Positions 1 to 8,218 of a stretch of DNA of 42,500 nucleotides are shown here, one piece after another. Origin of the DNA: Limnohabitans sp. 63ED37-2 (lineage in GTDB: Bacteria > Pseudomonadota > Gammaproteobacteria > Burkholderiales > Burkholderiaceae_C); NCBI RefSeq assembly GCF_001412535.1, contig NZ_CP011774.1, positions 1 to 42,500 on the forward strand. The letters run 5' to 3'. Made by a program: the position numbers and the translations under genes. How positions within the stretch are numbered: position 1 is the stretch's first letter; the number at the start of each line of letters is the position of its first letter. The notes under the pieces are model-generated. The model ran no database searches and was not told where the DNA came from. It worked only from the letters and a program-made list of their open reading frames with translations.

Positions 1-1602
1 GTCGACAAGATGCTGGAAGTGCGCGAGCAGTGCCCGCAGCTGACCCACATTTATTACGACGACCCACGCGGCCTGCGCAAGTACACCGAGGATGGCTTGG
101 GCTCGCTCGAGGAGTTGATCGCGGCCGGCGGCGTGTTTGCCAAACAGCATTCGCAGTTTTTCAGCGACGAGGTCGACAAAGCCAATTGGACCGATGTGGC
201 AGCGATGTTTTTCACATCGGGCACCACGGGCAATCCAAAGGGCGTGGTGCACACACACAGCTCCTTGATCGACCGCGCCGAAGCAGGCGCCGAGTTCGAC
301 AAGTTGACCCACGCCGAAGACGTGTTGGCCTACATGCCGCCTGCCTGGATTGGCCAAAACATTTTCAGCTACGCGCAGTGGCTGGTGTGCGGCTATGTGG
401 TCAACTGCCCCGAGTCATCGGCCACCGTGACCATCGACCTGAAAGAAATTGGCCCGACTTACTACTTCGCGCCGCCCCGCGTGTTTGAAGGCATGCTCAC
501 CAGCGTGATGATCCGCATGGAAGATGCAGGCAGCTTCAAGCGCAAGCTGTTCCACCACTTCATGGGCGTGGCCAAAAAAGTGGGTCCCGCCTTGATGGAT
601 GGTCAGTCGGTCGGTCTGATGGACCGTGTGCTGTACGGCTTGGGCAACCTGATGGTGTATGGCCCCTTGCGCAACAACATGGGTTTCAGCCGTGTGCGTG
701 TGGCTTACACCGCGGGCGAGGCGATTGGCCCCGATTTGTTCACCTTCTTCCGCTCCATTGGTGTGAACATCAAGCAGTTGTATGGTTCCACCGAAACCGC
801 CGTGTTTGTGTGCCTGCAGCCCGACAACCAGGCGCGTGCCGACACCGTGGGTGTGCCGTGTAAAGGGGTGGAAATCAAGGTGGCCGACAACGGCGAGATC
901 ATGGTCAAGTCGCCTGGCTTGCTCAAGGGTTATTACAAAAACCAGAAGGCCACCGACGAGGTGTTGACTGCCGATGGTTGGTACCACACCAGCGACGCGG
1001 GCTTCATCGACAGCCATGGCCACCTGAAGATCATCGACCGTGTGAAAGACGTGGGCCGCATCCAGGGCGGTGCCAACGATGGCGCGATGTTTGCGCCCAA
1101 GTACGTCGAGAACAAACTCAAGTTCTTCCCACACATCAAAGAGGTGGTGGCCTATGGCGACCAGCGCGAAAAGGTGTGTGTGATGATCAACATCGACTTT
1201 GATGCCGTGGGCAACTGGGCCGAGCGCCGCAACCTGCCTTATGCCGGTTACACCGACTTGGCGCAAAAACCCGAGGTGTATCAGCTCATCCAAGAGTGTG
1301 TGGAAAAGGTCAACGCCGACTTGGCCGAAGACGCCTTGTTGGCGGGGAGCCAAGTCTCACGCTTCTTGATTTTGCACAAAGAGCTGGACGCCGACGACGG
1401 CGAGTTGACACGCACCAACAAAGTCCGTCGCGGCTTCATCGCCGACAAATACAAACCGCTGGTGGATGGCCTGTACGAAGGCAAAACCGAGCAGTTCATC
1501 GAGACCGTGGTGAAGTTCGAAGACGGCCGCACTGGCAGCGTCAGCGCCACGCTCAAGATTTCCGACGCCAAAACATTCACACCCGTGAAGGCCGCAGCAT
1601 GA
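1..1602 (+). CDS. AMP-forming acyl-CoA synthetase (long-chain fatty acid/aromatic acid CoA ligase family), 5'-truncated
   Basis: The reading frame is open from base 1, before the first ATG at 10, so the true start lies upstream of the window; about 100 or more N-terminal residues are probably missing. Counting from the ATG at 10, the ATP-binding loop TSGTTGNPKG is at residues 69-78. The adenylate motif YGSTET follows near residue 258, and GWYHTSDAG plus IDRVKDVGRIQGG form the hinge and C-terminal catalytic segment. Members of this family make acyl-AMP and then acyl-CoA from a carboxylic acid, ATP and CoA. The stop overlaps the start of the next ABC ATPase gene (ATGA), so the two are translationally coupled. 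This suggests that the ligase traps the acid imported by the transporter. The substrate class cannot be told from the sequence; FadD15-like long-chain synthetases are the nearest match I recognise. Confidence 0.85.
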   Translation, partial: VDKMLEVREQCPQLTHIYYDDPRGLRKYTEDGLGSLEELIAAGGVFAKQHSQFFSDEVDKANWTDVAAMFFTSGTTGNPKGVVHTHSSLIDRAEAGAEFDKLTHAEDVLAYMPPAWIGQNIFSYAQWLVCGYVVNCPESSATVTIDLKEIGPTYYFAPPRVFEGMLTSVMIRMEDAGSFKRKLFHHFMGVAKKVGPALMDGQSVGLMDRVLYGLGNLMVYGPLRNNMGFSRVRVAYTAGEAIGPDLFTFFRSIGVNIKQLYGSTETAVFVCLQPDNQARADTVGVPCKGVEIKVADNGEIMVKSPGLLKGYYKNQKATDEVLTADGWYHTSDAGFIDSHGHLKIIDRVKDVGRIQGGANDGAMFAPKYVENKLKFFPHIKEVVAYGDQREKVCVMINIDFDAVGNWAERRNLPYAGYTDLAQKPEVYQLIQECVEKVNADLAEDALLAGSQVSRFLILHKELDADDGELTRTNKVRRGFIADKYKPLVDGLYEGKTEQFIETVVKFEDGRTGSVSATLKISDAKTFTPVKAAA

Positions 1603-2381
1603 CCAAGAAAATCGGCGACGTCATTTTGGACGTCAATAACATCAGTTTGCGTTTCGGCGGCGTGAAGGCGCTGACAGACATCTCGTTCAACGTGCGTGAG
1701 CACGAAGTGCGGGCCATCATTGGCCCCAACGGCGCTGGCAAGAGCTCGATGCTCAACTGCATCAACGGGGTGTACACACCGCAAGAGGGCAGCATCACCT
1801 TCCGTGGGCAAAAGTTTGACCACATGAACAGCCGCCAAGTGGCCGAGATGGGCATTGCCCGCACGTTCCAGAACCTGGCGCTGTTCAAAGGCATGAGCGT
1901 GATCGACAACATCATGACCGGCCGCAATTTGCACATCAAGAGCAACCTGTTTATGCAGGCGCTGCGCATTGGCCCCGCCCAGCGCGAGGAAGAAACGCAC
2001 CGCGAATTTGTCGAGCACATCATCGACTTTCTGGAGATCCAGGCCTTTCGCAAAACACCAGTAGGCCAGTTGCCTTATGGCTTGCAAAAGAGGGTCGACT
2101 TGGGTCGCGCTTTGGCCATGGAGCCCAAGGTGCTCTTGCTCGACGAGCCCATGGCGGGCATGAACATGGAAGAAAAGCAGGACATGTGCCGCTTTATCTT
2201 GGATGTGAACGACGAGTTCGGCACCACCATCGTGTTGATCGAACACGACATGGGCGTGGTGATGGACATTTCGGACCGTGTGGTGGTGCTCGATTACGGC
2301 AAAAAAATCGGTGACGGAACGCCCGAAGAAGTGCGCAGCAACGAAGACGTGATCAGTGCCTATCTGGGCACGAGCCACTAA
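1599..2381 (+). CDS. livG: Branched-chain amino acid-type ABC transporter ATP-binding protein (LivG-like)
   Basis: This 260-residue cytoplasmic ATPase starts at the ATG at 1599, which overlaps the stop of the upstream synthetase; a longer open frame upstream is only a shadow of that gene. Walker A GPNGAGKS is at residues 42-49. The signature region is LPYGLQKRVDLGRAL (158-172), where the LivG-type GLQ/GQQ form replaces LSGGQ. Walker B VLLLDEP is at 178-184 and the switch histidine is in LIEHD (213-217). The segment GIARTFQNLALF (85-96) contains the Q-loop typical of LivG. It would pair with the second ATPase at 5965 to power the two permeases encoded next. A 12-base gap with an AAGGAG Shine-Dalgarno leads to livH. 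Confidence 0.93.
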   Translation: MTKKIGDVILDVNNISLRFGGVKALTDISFNVREHEVRAIIGPNGAGKSSMLNCINGVYTPQEGSITFRGQKFDHMNSRQVAEMGIARTFQNLALFKGMSVIDNIMTGRNLHIKSNLFMQALRIGPAQREEETHREFVEHIIDFLEIQAFRKTPVGQLPYGLQKRVDLGRALAMEPKVLLLDEPMAGMNMEEKQDMCRFILDVNDEFGTTIVLIEHDMGVVMDISDRVVVLDYGKKIGDGTPEEVRSNEDVISAYLGTSH

Positions 2382-2393
2382 GGAGAACAAGAC

Positions 2394-3323
2394 ATGGCAT
2401 TTTTTCTGGAAGCTCTGTTGGGTGGTCTGATGGCCGGCATGCTTTACGCGCTGGTGGCCTTGGGCTTTGTGCTGATTTTCAAAGCCTCGGGCGTGTTCAA
2501 CTTTGCGCAAGGCGCAATGGTTTTGTTCGCCGCTTTGGCCATGGCCCGTTTTGCCGAGTGGGTGCCCGAGTGGTTGGGCATCAACGACAAGTTCTTGGGC
2601 AACCTGATCGCCTTTGTGCTGGCCGGGGCCATCATGTTTGTGCTGGCGTGGTTGATCGAGCGCCTGGTGTTGCGCCACTTGGTCAACCAAGAGGGTGTGA
2701 CCTTGCTGATGGCCACCTTGGGTATCACGTATTTCCTGGACGGATTGGGCCAGACGATTTTTGGCAGCGACATCTACAAGATCGATGTGGGCATGCCCAA
2801 AGACCCGGTCTTCCTGTTTGATTCGGTCTTCCCGGGTGGTGTGCTGGTCAATTTGGAAGACGTGTACGCGGCCTGCATCGCGGCTTTGTTGGTGGTGGTG
2901 TTGTCGCTATTCTTCCAAAAGACCGGCACTGGCCGCGCCCTGCGAGCGGTGGCCGATGACCACCAGGCGGCGCAGTCGATTGGCATTCCGCTCAACCGCA
3001 TTTGGGTGATCGTCTGGTTTGTGGCCGGTATCACCGCCTTGGTGGCCGGCATCATCTGGGGCTCCAAGATGGGCGTGCAGTTCTCGCTGACCACCGTGGC
3101 TTTGCGTGCTTTGCCCGTGATCATTTTGGGTGGTCTGACGTCGGTACCCGGCGCCATCATCGGTGGCCTGATCATTGGTGTGGGTGAGAAGCTGTCCGAG
3201 GTGTACCTGGGCCCTTATGTGGGCGGCGGTATCGAAATTTGGTTTGCTTATGTGCTGGCGCTGGTGTTCTTGCTGTTCCGTCCGCAAGGCCTGTTCGGCG
3301 AAAAAATCATCGACCGCGTGTAA
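2394..3323 (+). CDS. livH: Branched-chain amino acid-type ABC transporter permease (LivH-like)
   Basis: This 309-residue, strongly hydrophobic inner-membrane protein has about eight predicted membrane segments. The N-terminal stretch GLMAGMLYALVALGFVLIF followed by FNFAQGAM is characteristic of LivH permeases. The C-terminal half has RALRAVADDHQAAQSIGI, the cytoplasmic coupling loop that contacts the ATPases, and a final FRPQGLFGEK. A good Shine-Dalgarno (AAGGAG) sits in front of the ATG. It lies between the LivG-like ATPase and the LivM-like permease with very short gaps and is certainly co-transcribed with them. The family transports branched-chain amino acids, amides, urea and also aromatic or aliphatic acids; the neighbouring CoA ligases argue for an acid here. 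Confidence 0.93.
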   Translation: MAFFLEALLGGLMAGMLYALVALGFVLIFKASGVFNFAQGAMVLFAALAMARFAEWVPEWLGINDKFLGNLIAFVLAGAIMFVLAWLIERLVLRHLVNQEGVTLLMATLGITYFLDGLGQTIFGSDIYKIDVGMPKDPVFLFDSVFPGGVLVNLEDVYAACIAALLVVVLSLFFQKTGTGRALRAVADDHQAAQSIGIPLNRIWVIVWFVAGITALVAGIIWGSKMGVQFSLTTVALRALPVIILGGLTSVPGAIIGGLIIGVGEKLSEVYLGPYVGGGIEIWFAYVLALVFLLFRPQGLFGEKIIDRV

Positions 3324-3335
3324 GGAGAGAAAAAC

Positions 3336-4412
3336 ATGTTTTACAGAGAAAACGGTCAGTACAAGACCTCTTACCGCAGCGACCAGCAGATCTTTGCGAT
3401 TGCACAAGACCGCTGGGCCATCCTGGCGCTGATTGCCTTCGCCTTCATCGGCGTGCCGTTCATCGCCGATGAGTACATGTTTCGCGCGATCTTGATCCCC
3501 TTCCTCATCCTGTCTTTGGCGGCTTTGGGGGTGAACATTCTGGTGGGTTATTGCGGCCAAATTTCGCTGGGTTCTGGCGCTTTCATGGCGGTGGGGGCCT
3601 ACATGGCTTACAACACCTATATCCGCATCGAGGGCATGCCCCTGATCGTAGCGCTGCTGGCCGGGGGCTTTTTTGCCACCTTGGTCGGGATGTTCTTTGG
3701 CATTCCGAGCTTGCGCGTTAAGGGCCTGTATCTGGCGGTGGCCACCCTGGCGGCGCAGTTCTTTTGTGACTGGGCTTTCTTGCGCGTGGGCTGGTTCACC
3801 AACAACAACCCTTCGGGCTCGGTTTCGGTGTCCAACCTGAATGCATTTGGCTGGGCCATTGACACCCCGTTGGAAAAGTACCTGTTCTGCCTGATCTTTT
3901 TGGTGGTGTTTGGTTTGCTGGCCAAAAATCTGGTGCGCTCGGCCATTGGCCGTGAGTGGATGGCCATCCGCGACATGGACGTGGCCGCTGCCGTGATCGG
4001 CATCCGTCCGGTCTACGCCAAGCTCAGCGCTTTTGCCGTGAGTTCTTTCATCGTGGGCGTAGCAGGTGCTTTGTGGGGCTTTGTGCACCTGGGTTCGTGG
4101 GAGCCTGCGGCTTTCTCGATTGACCGTTCGTTCCAGTTGTTGTTCATGGTCATCATCGGCGGCATGGGCTCCATCATGGGCAGCTTTTTTGGCGCGGCCT
4201 TCATCGTGATCTTGCCGATTTTCCTGAACCAATTCTTGCCGGCCATGGGCGATATGCTGGGCGTCAGCATTTCCACGGCGGCCGTGTCGCACACCGAATT
4301 CATGATCTTTGGTGCCCTGATTGTGTGGTTCCTGATCGTGGAGCCCCATGGTCTGGCCAAGTTGTGGTCGGTGGCCAAGCAGAAACTGCGTCTGTGGCCC
4401 TTCCCGCACTGA
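3336..4412 (+). CDS. livM: Branched-chain amino acid-type ABC transporter permease (LivM-like)
   Basis: This 358-residue membrane protein is the second permease of the importer. Membrane segments run from about residue 25 to 335. Family marks are LGVNILVGYCGQISLG followed by GAFMAVGAY, the Gly-rich loop, and SAIGREWMAIRDMDVAAAVIG, the EAA-like loop for the ATPases. The C-terminal IVEPHGLAKLW matches the usual LivM ending. The ATG is preceded by AAGGAGAG and lies 12 bases after the livH stop. The N-terminal 25 residues are polar and slightly longer than in amino acid LivM proteins. After its stop a 65-base gap leads to the binding protein gene. Confidence 0.92.
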   Translation: MFYRENGQYKTSYRSDQQIFAIAQDRWAILALIAFAFIGVPFIADEYMFRAILIPFLILSLAALGVNILVGYCGQISLGSGAFMAVGAYMAYNTYIRIEGMPLIVALLAGGFFATLVGMFFGIPSLRVKGLYLAVATLAAQFFCDWAFLRVGWFTNNNPSGSVSVSNLNAFGWAIDTPLEKYLFCLIFLVVFGLLAKNLVRSAIGREWMAIRDMDVAAAVIGIRPVYAKLSAFAVSSFIVGVAGALWGFVHLGSWEPAAFSIDRSFQLLFMVIIGGMGSIMGSFFGAAFIVILPIFLNQFLPAMGDMLGVSISTAAVSHTEFMIFGALIVWFLIVEPHGLAKLWSVAKQKLRLWPFPH

Positions 4413-4477
4413 TGTGCACCGATTTTTTCCGAGTGTTTTTACCCCAAGTGCTTCCCTTTTTTAACAGGAGACAAACC

Positions 4478-5815
4478 ATGAAGCTTCGTCAACTCGTCCT
4501 TGCCACCACGGTGGCGGCTGCAGGTCTTGCCAGTGCGCTGGTCAGCACCGTGGCCACGGCCCAAACCAAAGAGCAATTTTTCCCCGTGCTGGTCTACCGC
4601 ACAGGCGCGTACGCCCCCAACGGCGTGCCTTTTGCCAACGGCTATGTCGATTACCTCAAGCTGGTCAACGCCCGTGGCGGTATCAACGGCGTCAAAGTCA
4701 GTTTTGAAGAGTGCGAAACCGGCTATGCCACAGACCGTGGTGTGGAGTGCTACGAGCGCCTGAAAGGCAAGAACGGCGGAGCGACCGTGTTCCAGCCTTT
4801 GTCGACTGGCATCACCTTTGCCCTGACCGAAAAAGCCCCTGGCGACAAGATCCCTTTGATCACTGCAGGCTACGGTCGCAGCGAGTCGGCTGACGGCGGC
4901 GTGTTCAAGTGGAACTTCCCCTTGGCAGGCACTTACTGGGTGGCCGGTGACGTCATTGTTCAGGACATCGGCAAGCGAGCCGGTGGTATGGACAAGCTCA
5001 AGGGCAAGCATATCGCCTTGGTCTACCACGACAGCCCCTTCGGCAAAGAAGCCATCCCCATCCTGCAAGAACGTGCGGCCATGCACGGCTTCAAGCTGAG
5101 CTTGCTGCCCGTGACGCACCCTGGTGTAGAGCAGAAGTCCACTTGGCTGCAAATTCGCCGCGACCGTCCTGACTACGTGGTCAACTGGGGCTGGGGCGTG
5201 ATGAACTCCACCTTGCTCAAGGAAGCCCAAGCCACGGGTTACCCCCGTGAAAACATCTGGGGCGTGTGGTGGGCCGGTGCCGAGCCTGATGTCAAAGACA
5301 TCGGCATGGGCGCCAAGGGCTACAACGCCATCACCATGCAGCACGGCACTGAAAAGGGCTCTGCGATCGTGAAGGAAGTGCTGGAGAAGTTGCACGCCAA
5401 AGGCCAGGGTACTGGTCCCAAGGACGAAGTGGGTGAAGTGCTGTACATGCGCGGCTTGTTCAGCGCCATGTTCGCTGTGGAAGGCGTGCGCCAGGCTCAA
5501 GAGAAGTACGGCAAGGGCAAAGTCATGACCGGCGAGCAAGCCCGTTGGGGTTATGAAAACCTGAACCTGACCCAGCCTAAGCTGGATGCCTTGGGCTTCA
5601 AGGGCGTGCTGCGTCCGATCTCCACATCGTGTGCTGACCACATGGGTGCCAACTGGGCCCGTATCCACACATGGGACGGCACCAAGTGGCAATTCACCAG
5701 CGACTGGATGCAGGCTGATGAGCAGATCATCAAGCCCATGGTCAAGGCCGCTGCCGACAAGTACGCCGCTGAGAAAAAGATCACACGCCGCACCCCTGCG
5801 GACTGCCAGTCTTGA
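4478..5815 (+). CDS. Periplasmic substrate-binding protein of the Liv-type ABC importer
   Basis: This 445-residue exported protein belongs to the type I periplasmic binding fold (Peripla_BP_6/LivJ-like). I chose the ATG at 4478 because it follows CAGGAG and opens a standard signal peptide (MKLRQLVLATT..., AxA site A26-T27-A28, cleavage before Q29). The mature protein begins near FFPVLVYRTGAYAPNGVPFA, a ligand-loop region of the family. Later GKHIALVYHDSPFGKEAIP is the typical second-domain strand, and RDRPDYVVNWGWGVMN is a cleft segment. At about 415 mature residues it is longer than LivJ/LivK, like the variants found beside acyl-CoA ligases. It defines transporter specificity, which is not deducible here. 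Confidence 0.9.
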   Translation: MKLRQLVLATTVAAAGLASALVSTVATAQTKEQFFPVLVYRTGAYAPNGVPFANGYVDYLKLVNARGGINGVKVSFEECETGYATDRGVECYERLKGKNGGATVFQPLSTGITFALTEKAPGDKIPLITAGYGRSESADGGVFKWNFPLAGTYWVAGDVIVQDIGKRAGGMDKLKGKHIALVYHDSPFGKEAIPILQERAAMHGFKLSLLPVTHPGVEQKSTWLQIRRDRPDYVVNWGWGVMNSTLLKEAQATGYPRENIWGVWWAGAEPDVKDIGMGAKGYNAITMQHGTEKGSAIVKEVLEKLHAKGQGTGPKDEVGEVLYMRGLFSAMFAVEGVRQAQEKYGKGKVMTGEQARWGYENLNLTQPKLDALGFKGVLRPISTSCADHMGANWARIHTWDGTKWQFTSDWMQADEQIIKPMVKAAADKYAAEKKITRRTPADCQS

Positions 5816-5824
5816 TCTGAGCCG

Positions 5825-5846
5825 AGCTGCCGCGCAAGCGGCAGCT
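5825..5846 (+). terminator. Perfect hairpin after the binding-protein gene (mRNA-stabilising or attenuating stem)
   Basis: A 9-base-pair stem (AGCTGCCGC / GCGGCAGCT) with a GCAA tetraloop lies 9 bases after the stop at 5815. No run of T follows, so it is not a classic intrinsic terminator. Hairpins at this place after binding-protein genes commonly protect the upstream mRNA, allowing the binding protein to be made in excess over the membrane parts. Confidence 0.5.
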
Positions 5847-5900
5847 TGTCAGCTGCAGCAGGCCTGTGCTTGCCCGCAGCTGCCGTACAGGAGAGATCAA

Positions 5901-5951
5901 ATGAAACCCTTGCGTGCAGTGGTTTCATTTGGCTTGAACCCCAGAATTTGA
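5901..5951 (+). CDS. Possible 16-codon leader ORF with strong Shine-Dalgarno
   Basis: The ATG at 5901 follows CAGGAGAGATCAA, a better ribosome-binding site than that of the next annotated gene. It encodes MKPLRAVVSFGLNPRI and stops at 5951, 13 bases before the ATPase start at 5965. The ORF overlaps an inverted repeat, AAATGAAACC (5899-5908) and GGTTTCATTT (5921-5930), that would bury its own start codon in a 10-bp stem. It could be a leader peptide coupling translation to the downstream gene or simply a decayed remnant. No homologue is recognised. Confidence 0.3.
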   Translation: MKPLRAVVSFGLNPRI

Positions 5952-5964
5952 AAAGGCACAGTCC

Positions 5965-6774
5965 ATGAGCGACAAAAACATTGTTCTGAATGTCAATGGC
6001 ATCGAAGTCATTTACAACCACGTCATCTTGGTGCTCAAGGGCGTGTCCCTGCAGGTGCCCGAGCAAGGCATCGTGTCTTTGTTGGGTGGCAACGGCGCTG
6101 GCAAGACCACGACCTTGCGTGCGATCTCCAACTTGCTCAAGGGTGAGCGCGGTGATGTGACCAAGGGCAGCATCGAGCTGCGTGGTGAGCGCATCGAAAA
6201 CCTCACGCCTGCCGACCTGGTGAACCGGGGTGTGGTGCAGGTGATGGAAGGGCGCCACTGCTTTGCCCACCTGACGATCGAAGAAAACCTGATGACCGGC
6301 AGCTACACCCGCACCGACAAGGGCGAGATCGCGGCCAACCTGGACAAGGTCTACACCTATTTCCCGCGCCTCAAAACCCGCCGCACTTCACAAGCGGCCT
6401 ACACCTCGGGCGGTGAGCAGCAAATGTGCGCCATTGGCCGCGCGTTGATGACCAACCCCAGCGTGATGTTGCTGGATGAGCCCTCCATGGGTCTGGCGCC
6501 GCAGATCGTGGAAGAGGTGTTCAACATCGTCAAAGACTTGAACGACAAAGAAAAAGTCACTTTCCTGATCGCCGAGCAGAACACCAACATGGCGCTCAAG
6601 TATTCGGATTACGGCTACATCATGGAGTCGGGCCGCATCGTGATGGACGGTGAGGCCGAAGACTTGCGCACCAACGAAGACGTGAAAGAGTTCTATCTGG
6701 GTGTGGGCGGCGGCGAACGCAAGAGTTTCAAGGATGTGAAGAGCTACAAGCGCCGCAAGCGTTGGTTGGCTTGA
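5965..6774 (+). CDS. livF: Branched-chain amino acid-type ABC transporter ATP-binding protein (LivF-like)
   Basis: This 269-residue cytoplasmic ATPase is the second motor subunit of the importer. Walker A GGNGAGKT is at residues 41-48. The region GVVQVMEGRHCFAHLTIEEN (89-108) is the LivF Q-loop and conserved GR-x-FxxLTVxEN block. The signature TSGGEQQMCAIGRAL is at 147-161 and Walker B MLLDEPSMGL at 168-177. The H-loop reads AEQN, with glutamine for histidine as usual in LivF. It is separated from the binding protein by a 149-base spacer with two hairpins, and 54 bases precede the PaaK-like gene. The last 20 residues are basic (YKRRKRW), a small extension on the standard LivF length of about 235-240. 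Confidence 0.93.
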   Translation: MSDKNIVLNVNGIEVIYNHVILVLKGVSLQVPEQGIVSLLGGNGAGKTTTLRAISNLLKGERGDVTKGSIELRGERIENLTPADLVNRGVVQVMEGRHCFAHLTIEENLMTGSYTRTDKGEIAANLDKVYTYFPRLKTRRTSQAAYTSGGEQQMCAIGRALMTNPSVMLLDEPSMGLAPQIVEEVFNIVKDLNDKEKVTFLIAEQNTNMALKYSDYGYIMESGRIVMDGEAEDLRTNEDVKEFYLGVGGGERKSFKDVKSYKRRKRWLA

Positions 6775-6828
6775 GGTCTGGATGGCCGCACTGAGCTTTT
6801 TCCCCGCATTTCCCTAGAAAGAAAAAAT

Positions 6829-8085
6829 ATGTCGCAGCACTTTGATGCGTTGGAAACGCGTGCTCCTGAAGTCCGTGAAGCGGCCCTGATGGCCGCTTTG
6901 CCTGCGCAGGTCGCGCACGCCAAGGCCAAGGCCCCGGCGTTTGCCGATTTGCTCAAAGGTGTGGATGCAGCAGCCGTCTACAGCCGAGCCGAGTTGGCCC
7001 AATTGCCGGTGATCCGCAAATACGAATTGCTGGAGCGTCAAAAAGCTGCGCGTGCTGCGGGTGACAATGTGTTTGGCGGTTTCAGCACCTTGGGTTTTGG
7101 CCCAGGCATGACCCGTGTGTTTGCCAGCCCCGGCACGATTTACGAACCCGAAGGCACCCGATCGGATTACTGGCGCATGGCCCGCACCATGTTTGCGGCG
7201 GGCTTTCGCCCAGGTGAGTTGATCCACAACTGCTTCAGTTACCACTTCACACCTGCGGGCTCGATGATGGAAACCGGCGCCCACGCTTTGGGCTGCACCG
7301 TGTTCCCGGGAGGCATTGGCCAAACCGAGCAGCAAGTGGGCGCGATGGCCGAGTTGCAGCCTGCAGGCTACATCGGCACCCCCAGCTTCTTGAAAATCAT
7401 CCTCGAAAAAGCCGCCGAAATGGGCGTGGCCTTGCCCAGTGTGCGCAAGGCGCTGGTCTCGGGGGAAGCTTTTCCACCCAGCCTGCGCGACTGGATGACG
7501 GCGCACGGTGTGGATGCCTACCAGTGCTATGCCACGGCCGATGTGGGCTTAATCGCTTACGAAACCGCTGCGCGTGAAGGATTGGTCATTGACGAGGGCG
7601 TGATCGTCGAGATCGTACGCCCTGGCACCGGCGACCCCGTGCCCGAGGGCGAGGTGGGTGAGTTGGTCATCACCACGCTCAACCCCGACTACCCGCTGAT
7701 CCGTTTTGGCACGGGCGACTTGTCGGCCATCCTTCCAGGCACCTGCCCCACGGGCCGTACGGGCCAGCGCATCAGAGGCTGGATGGGCCGCGCCGACCAA
7801 ACCACCAAAATCCGGGGCATGTTTGTCCACCCCGCTCAGGTGGCCGAGATCGTCAAGCGCTTCCCCGAAGTGAGCAAGGCGCGTTTGGTGGTGACCGGCG
7901 AGATGGCCAACGACCAGATGGCGCTGCATGTGGAGACCGCAGCCCTGTCTGACGATGCTTTGAGGGCCCGAGTGTCTGAAGCTGTACGCGATGTGACCAA
8001 ACTTCGTGGCGAGGTGCACTTGGTGGCCACAGGCAGCTTGGCCAACGATGGCAAGGTGATTGAGGACGCCAGAAGTTACCAGTGA
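6829..8085 (+). CDS. Phenylacetate-CoA ligase (PaaK)-like adenylate-forming protein with altered P-loop
   Basis: This 418-residue protein has the length and motif order of the PaaK/CapK branch of adenylate-forming enzymes. Visible motifs are YQCYATADVG (231-240, equivalent to the YGxTE/G adenine segment), LIRFGTGDLSA (290-300, the ribose-binding Asp), GRADQTTKIRGMFVHP (320-335, the hinge) and a C-terminal Lys in NDGKVIEDA (K409). The usual Ser/Thr/Gly-rich loop SSGTTGKPT is replaced by ASPGTIYEPEGT (99-110), so the ATP-phosphate grip is unusual. It is the last gene of the acyl-CoA ligase/Liv transporter run. It may be a second ligase for the imported acid or a degenerate partner. A Shine-Dalgarno-like AGAAAG lies before the ATG. 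Confidence 0.82.
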   Translation: MSQHFDALETRAPEVREAALMAALPAQVAHAKAKAPAFADLLKGVDAAAVYSRAELAQLPVIRKYELLERQKAARAAGDNVFGGFSTLGFGPGMTRVFASPGTIYEPEGTRSDYWRMARTMFAAGFRPGELIHNCFSYHFTPAGSMMETGAHALGCTVFPGGIGQTEQQVGAMAELQPAGYIGTPSFLKIILEKAAEMGVALPSVRKALVSGEAFPPSLRDWMTAHGVDAYQCYATADVGLIAYETAAREGLVIDEGVIVEIVRPGTGDPVPEGEVGELVITTLNPDYPLIRFGTGDLSAILPGTCPTGRTGQRIRGWMGRADQTTKIRGMFVHPAQVAEIVKRFPEVSKARLVVTGEMANDQMALHVETAALSDDALRARVSEAVRDVTKLRGEVHLVATGSLANDGKVIEDARSYQ

Positions 8086-8126
8086 GCTGGAGGGGCCTTG
8101 ATGCGGTCACAAAGCCTTGATTCATA

Positions 8127-8142
8127 AGGGAAATTAGGGAAA
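8127..8142 (+). promoter_or_regulatory. Direct AGGGAAA repeats upstream of the Bug receptor gene
   Basis: AGGGAAA at 8127-8133 and TAGGGAAA at 8135-8142 form a tandem repeat 77 bases before the receptor ATG. The same word, read as TTTCCCTA, recurs twice in the receptor/tonB control region at 19348-19355 and 19412-19419. This is the pattern of a regulator site; the regulator is unknown, and the LuxR-type response regulator at 11422-12069 is a nearby candidate. Confidence 0.35.
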
Positions 8143-8218
8143 GCGTCTACGTACTTTCCGCCATGGTCAGCCCCAACTTTGGTTCTAGACTACCATTACA
8201 TTTTTTTGGGGTTTAGAA

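Noticed and set aside
1281..5692. Long antisense open frames opposite the ligase and Liv genes (around 1281-2690, 2907-4409 and 4439-5692)
   Set aside because: They are His/Gln/Ala-rich mirror images of strongly coding genes with high third-position GC. They have no Shine-Dalgarno or recognisable domains.
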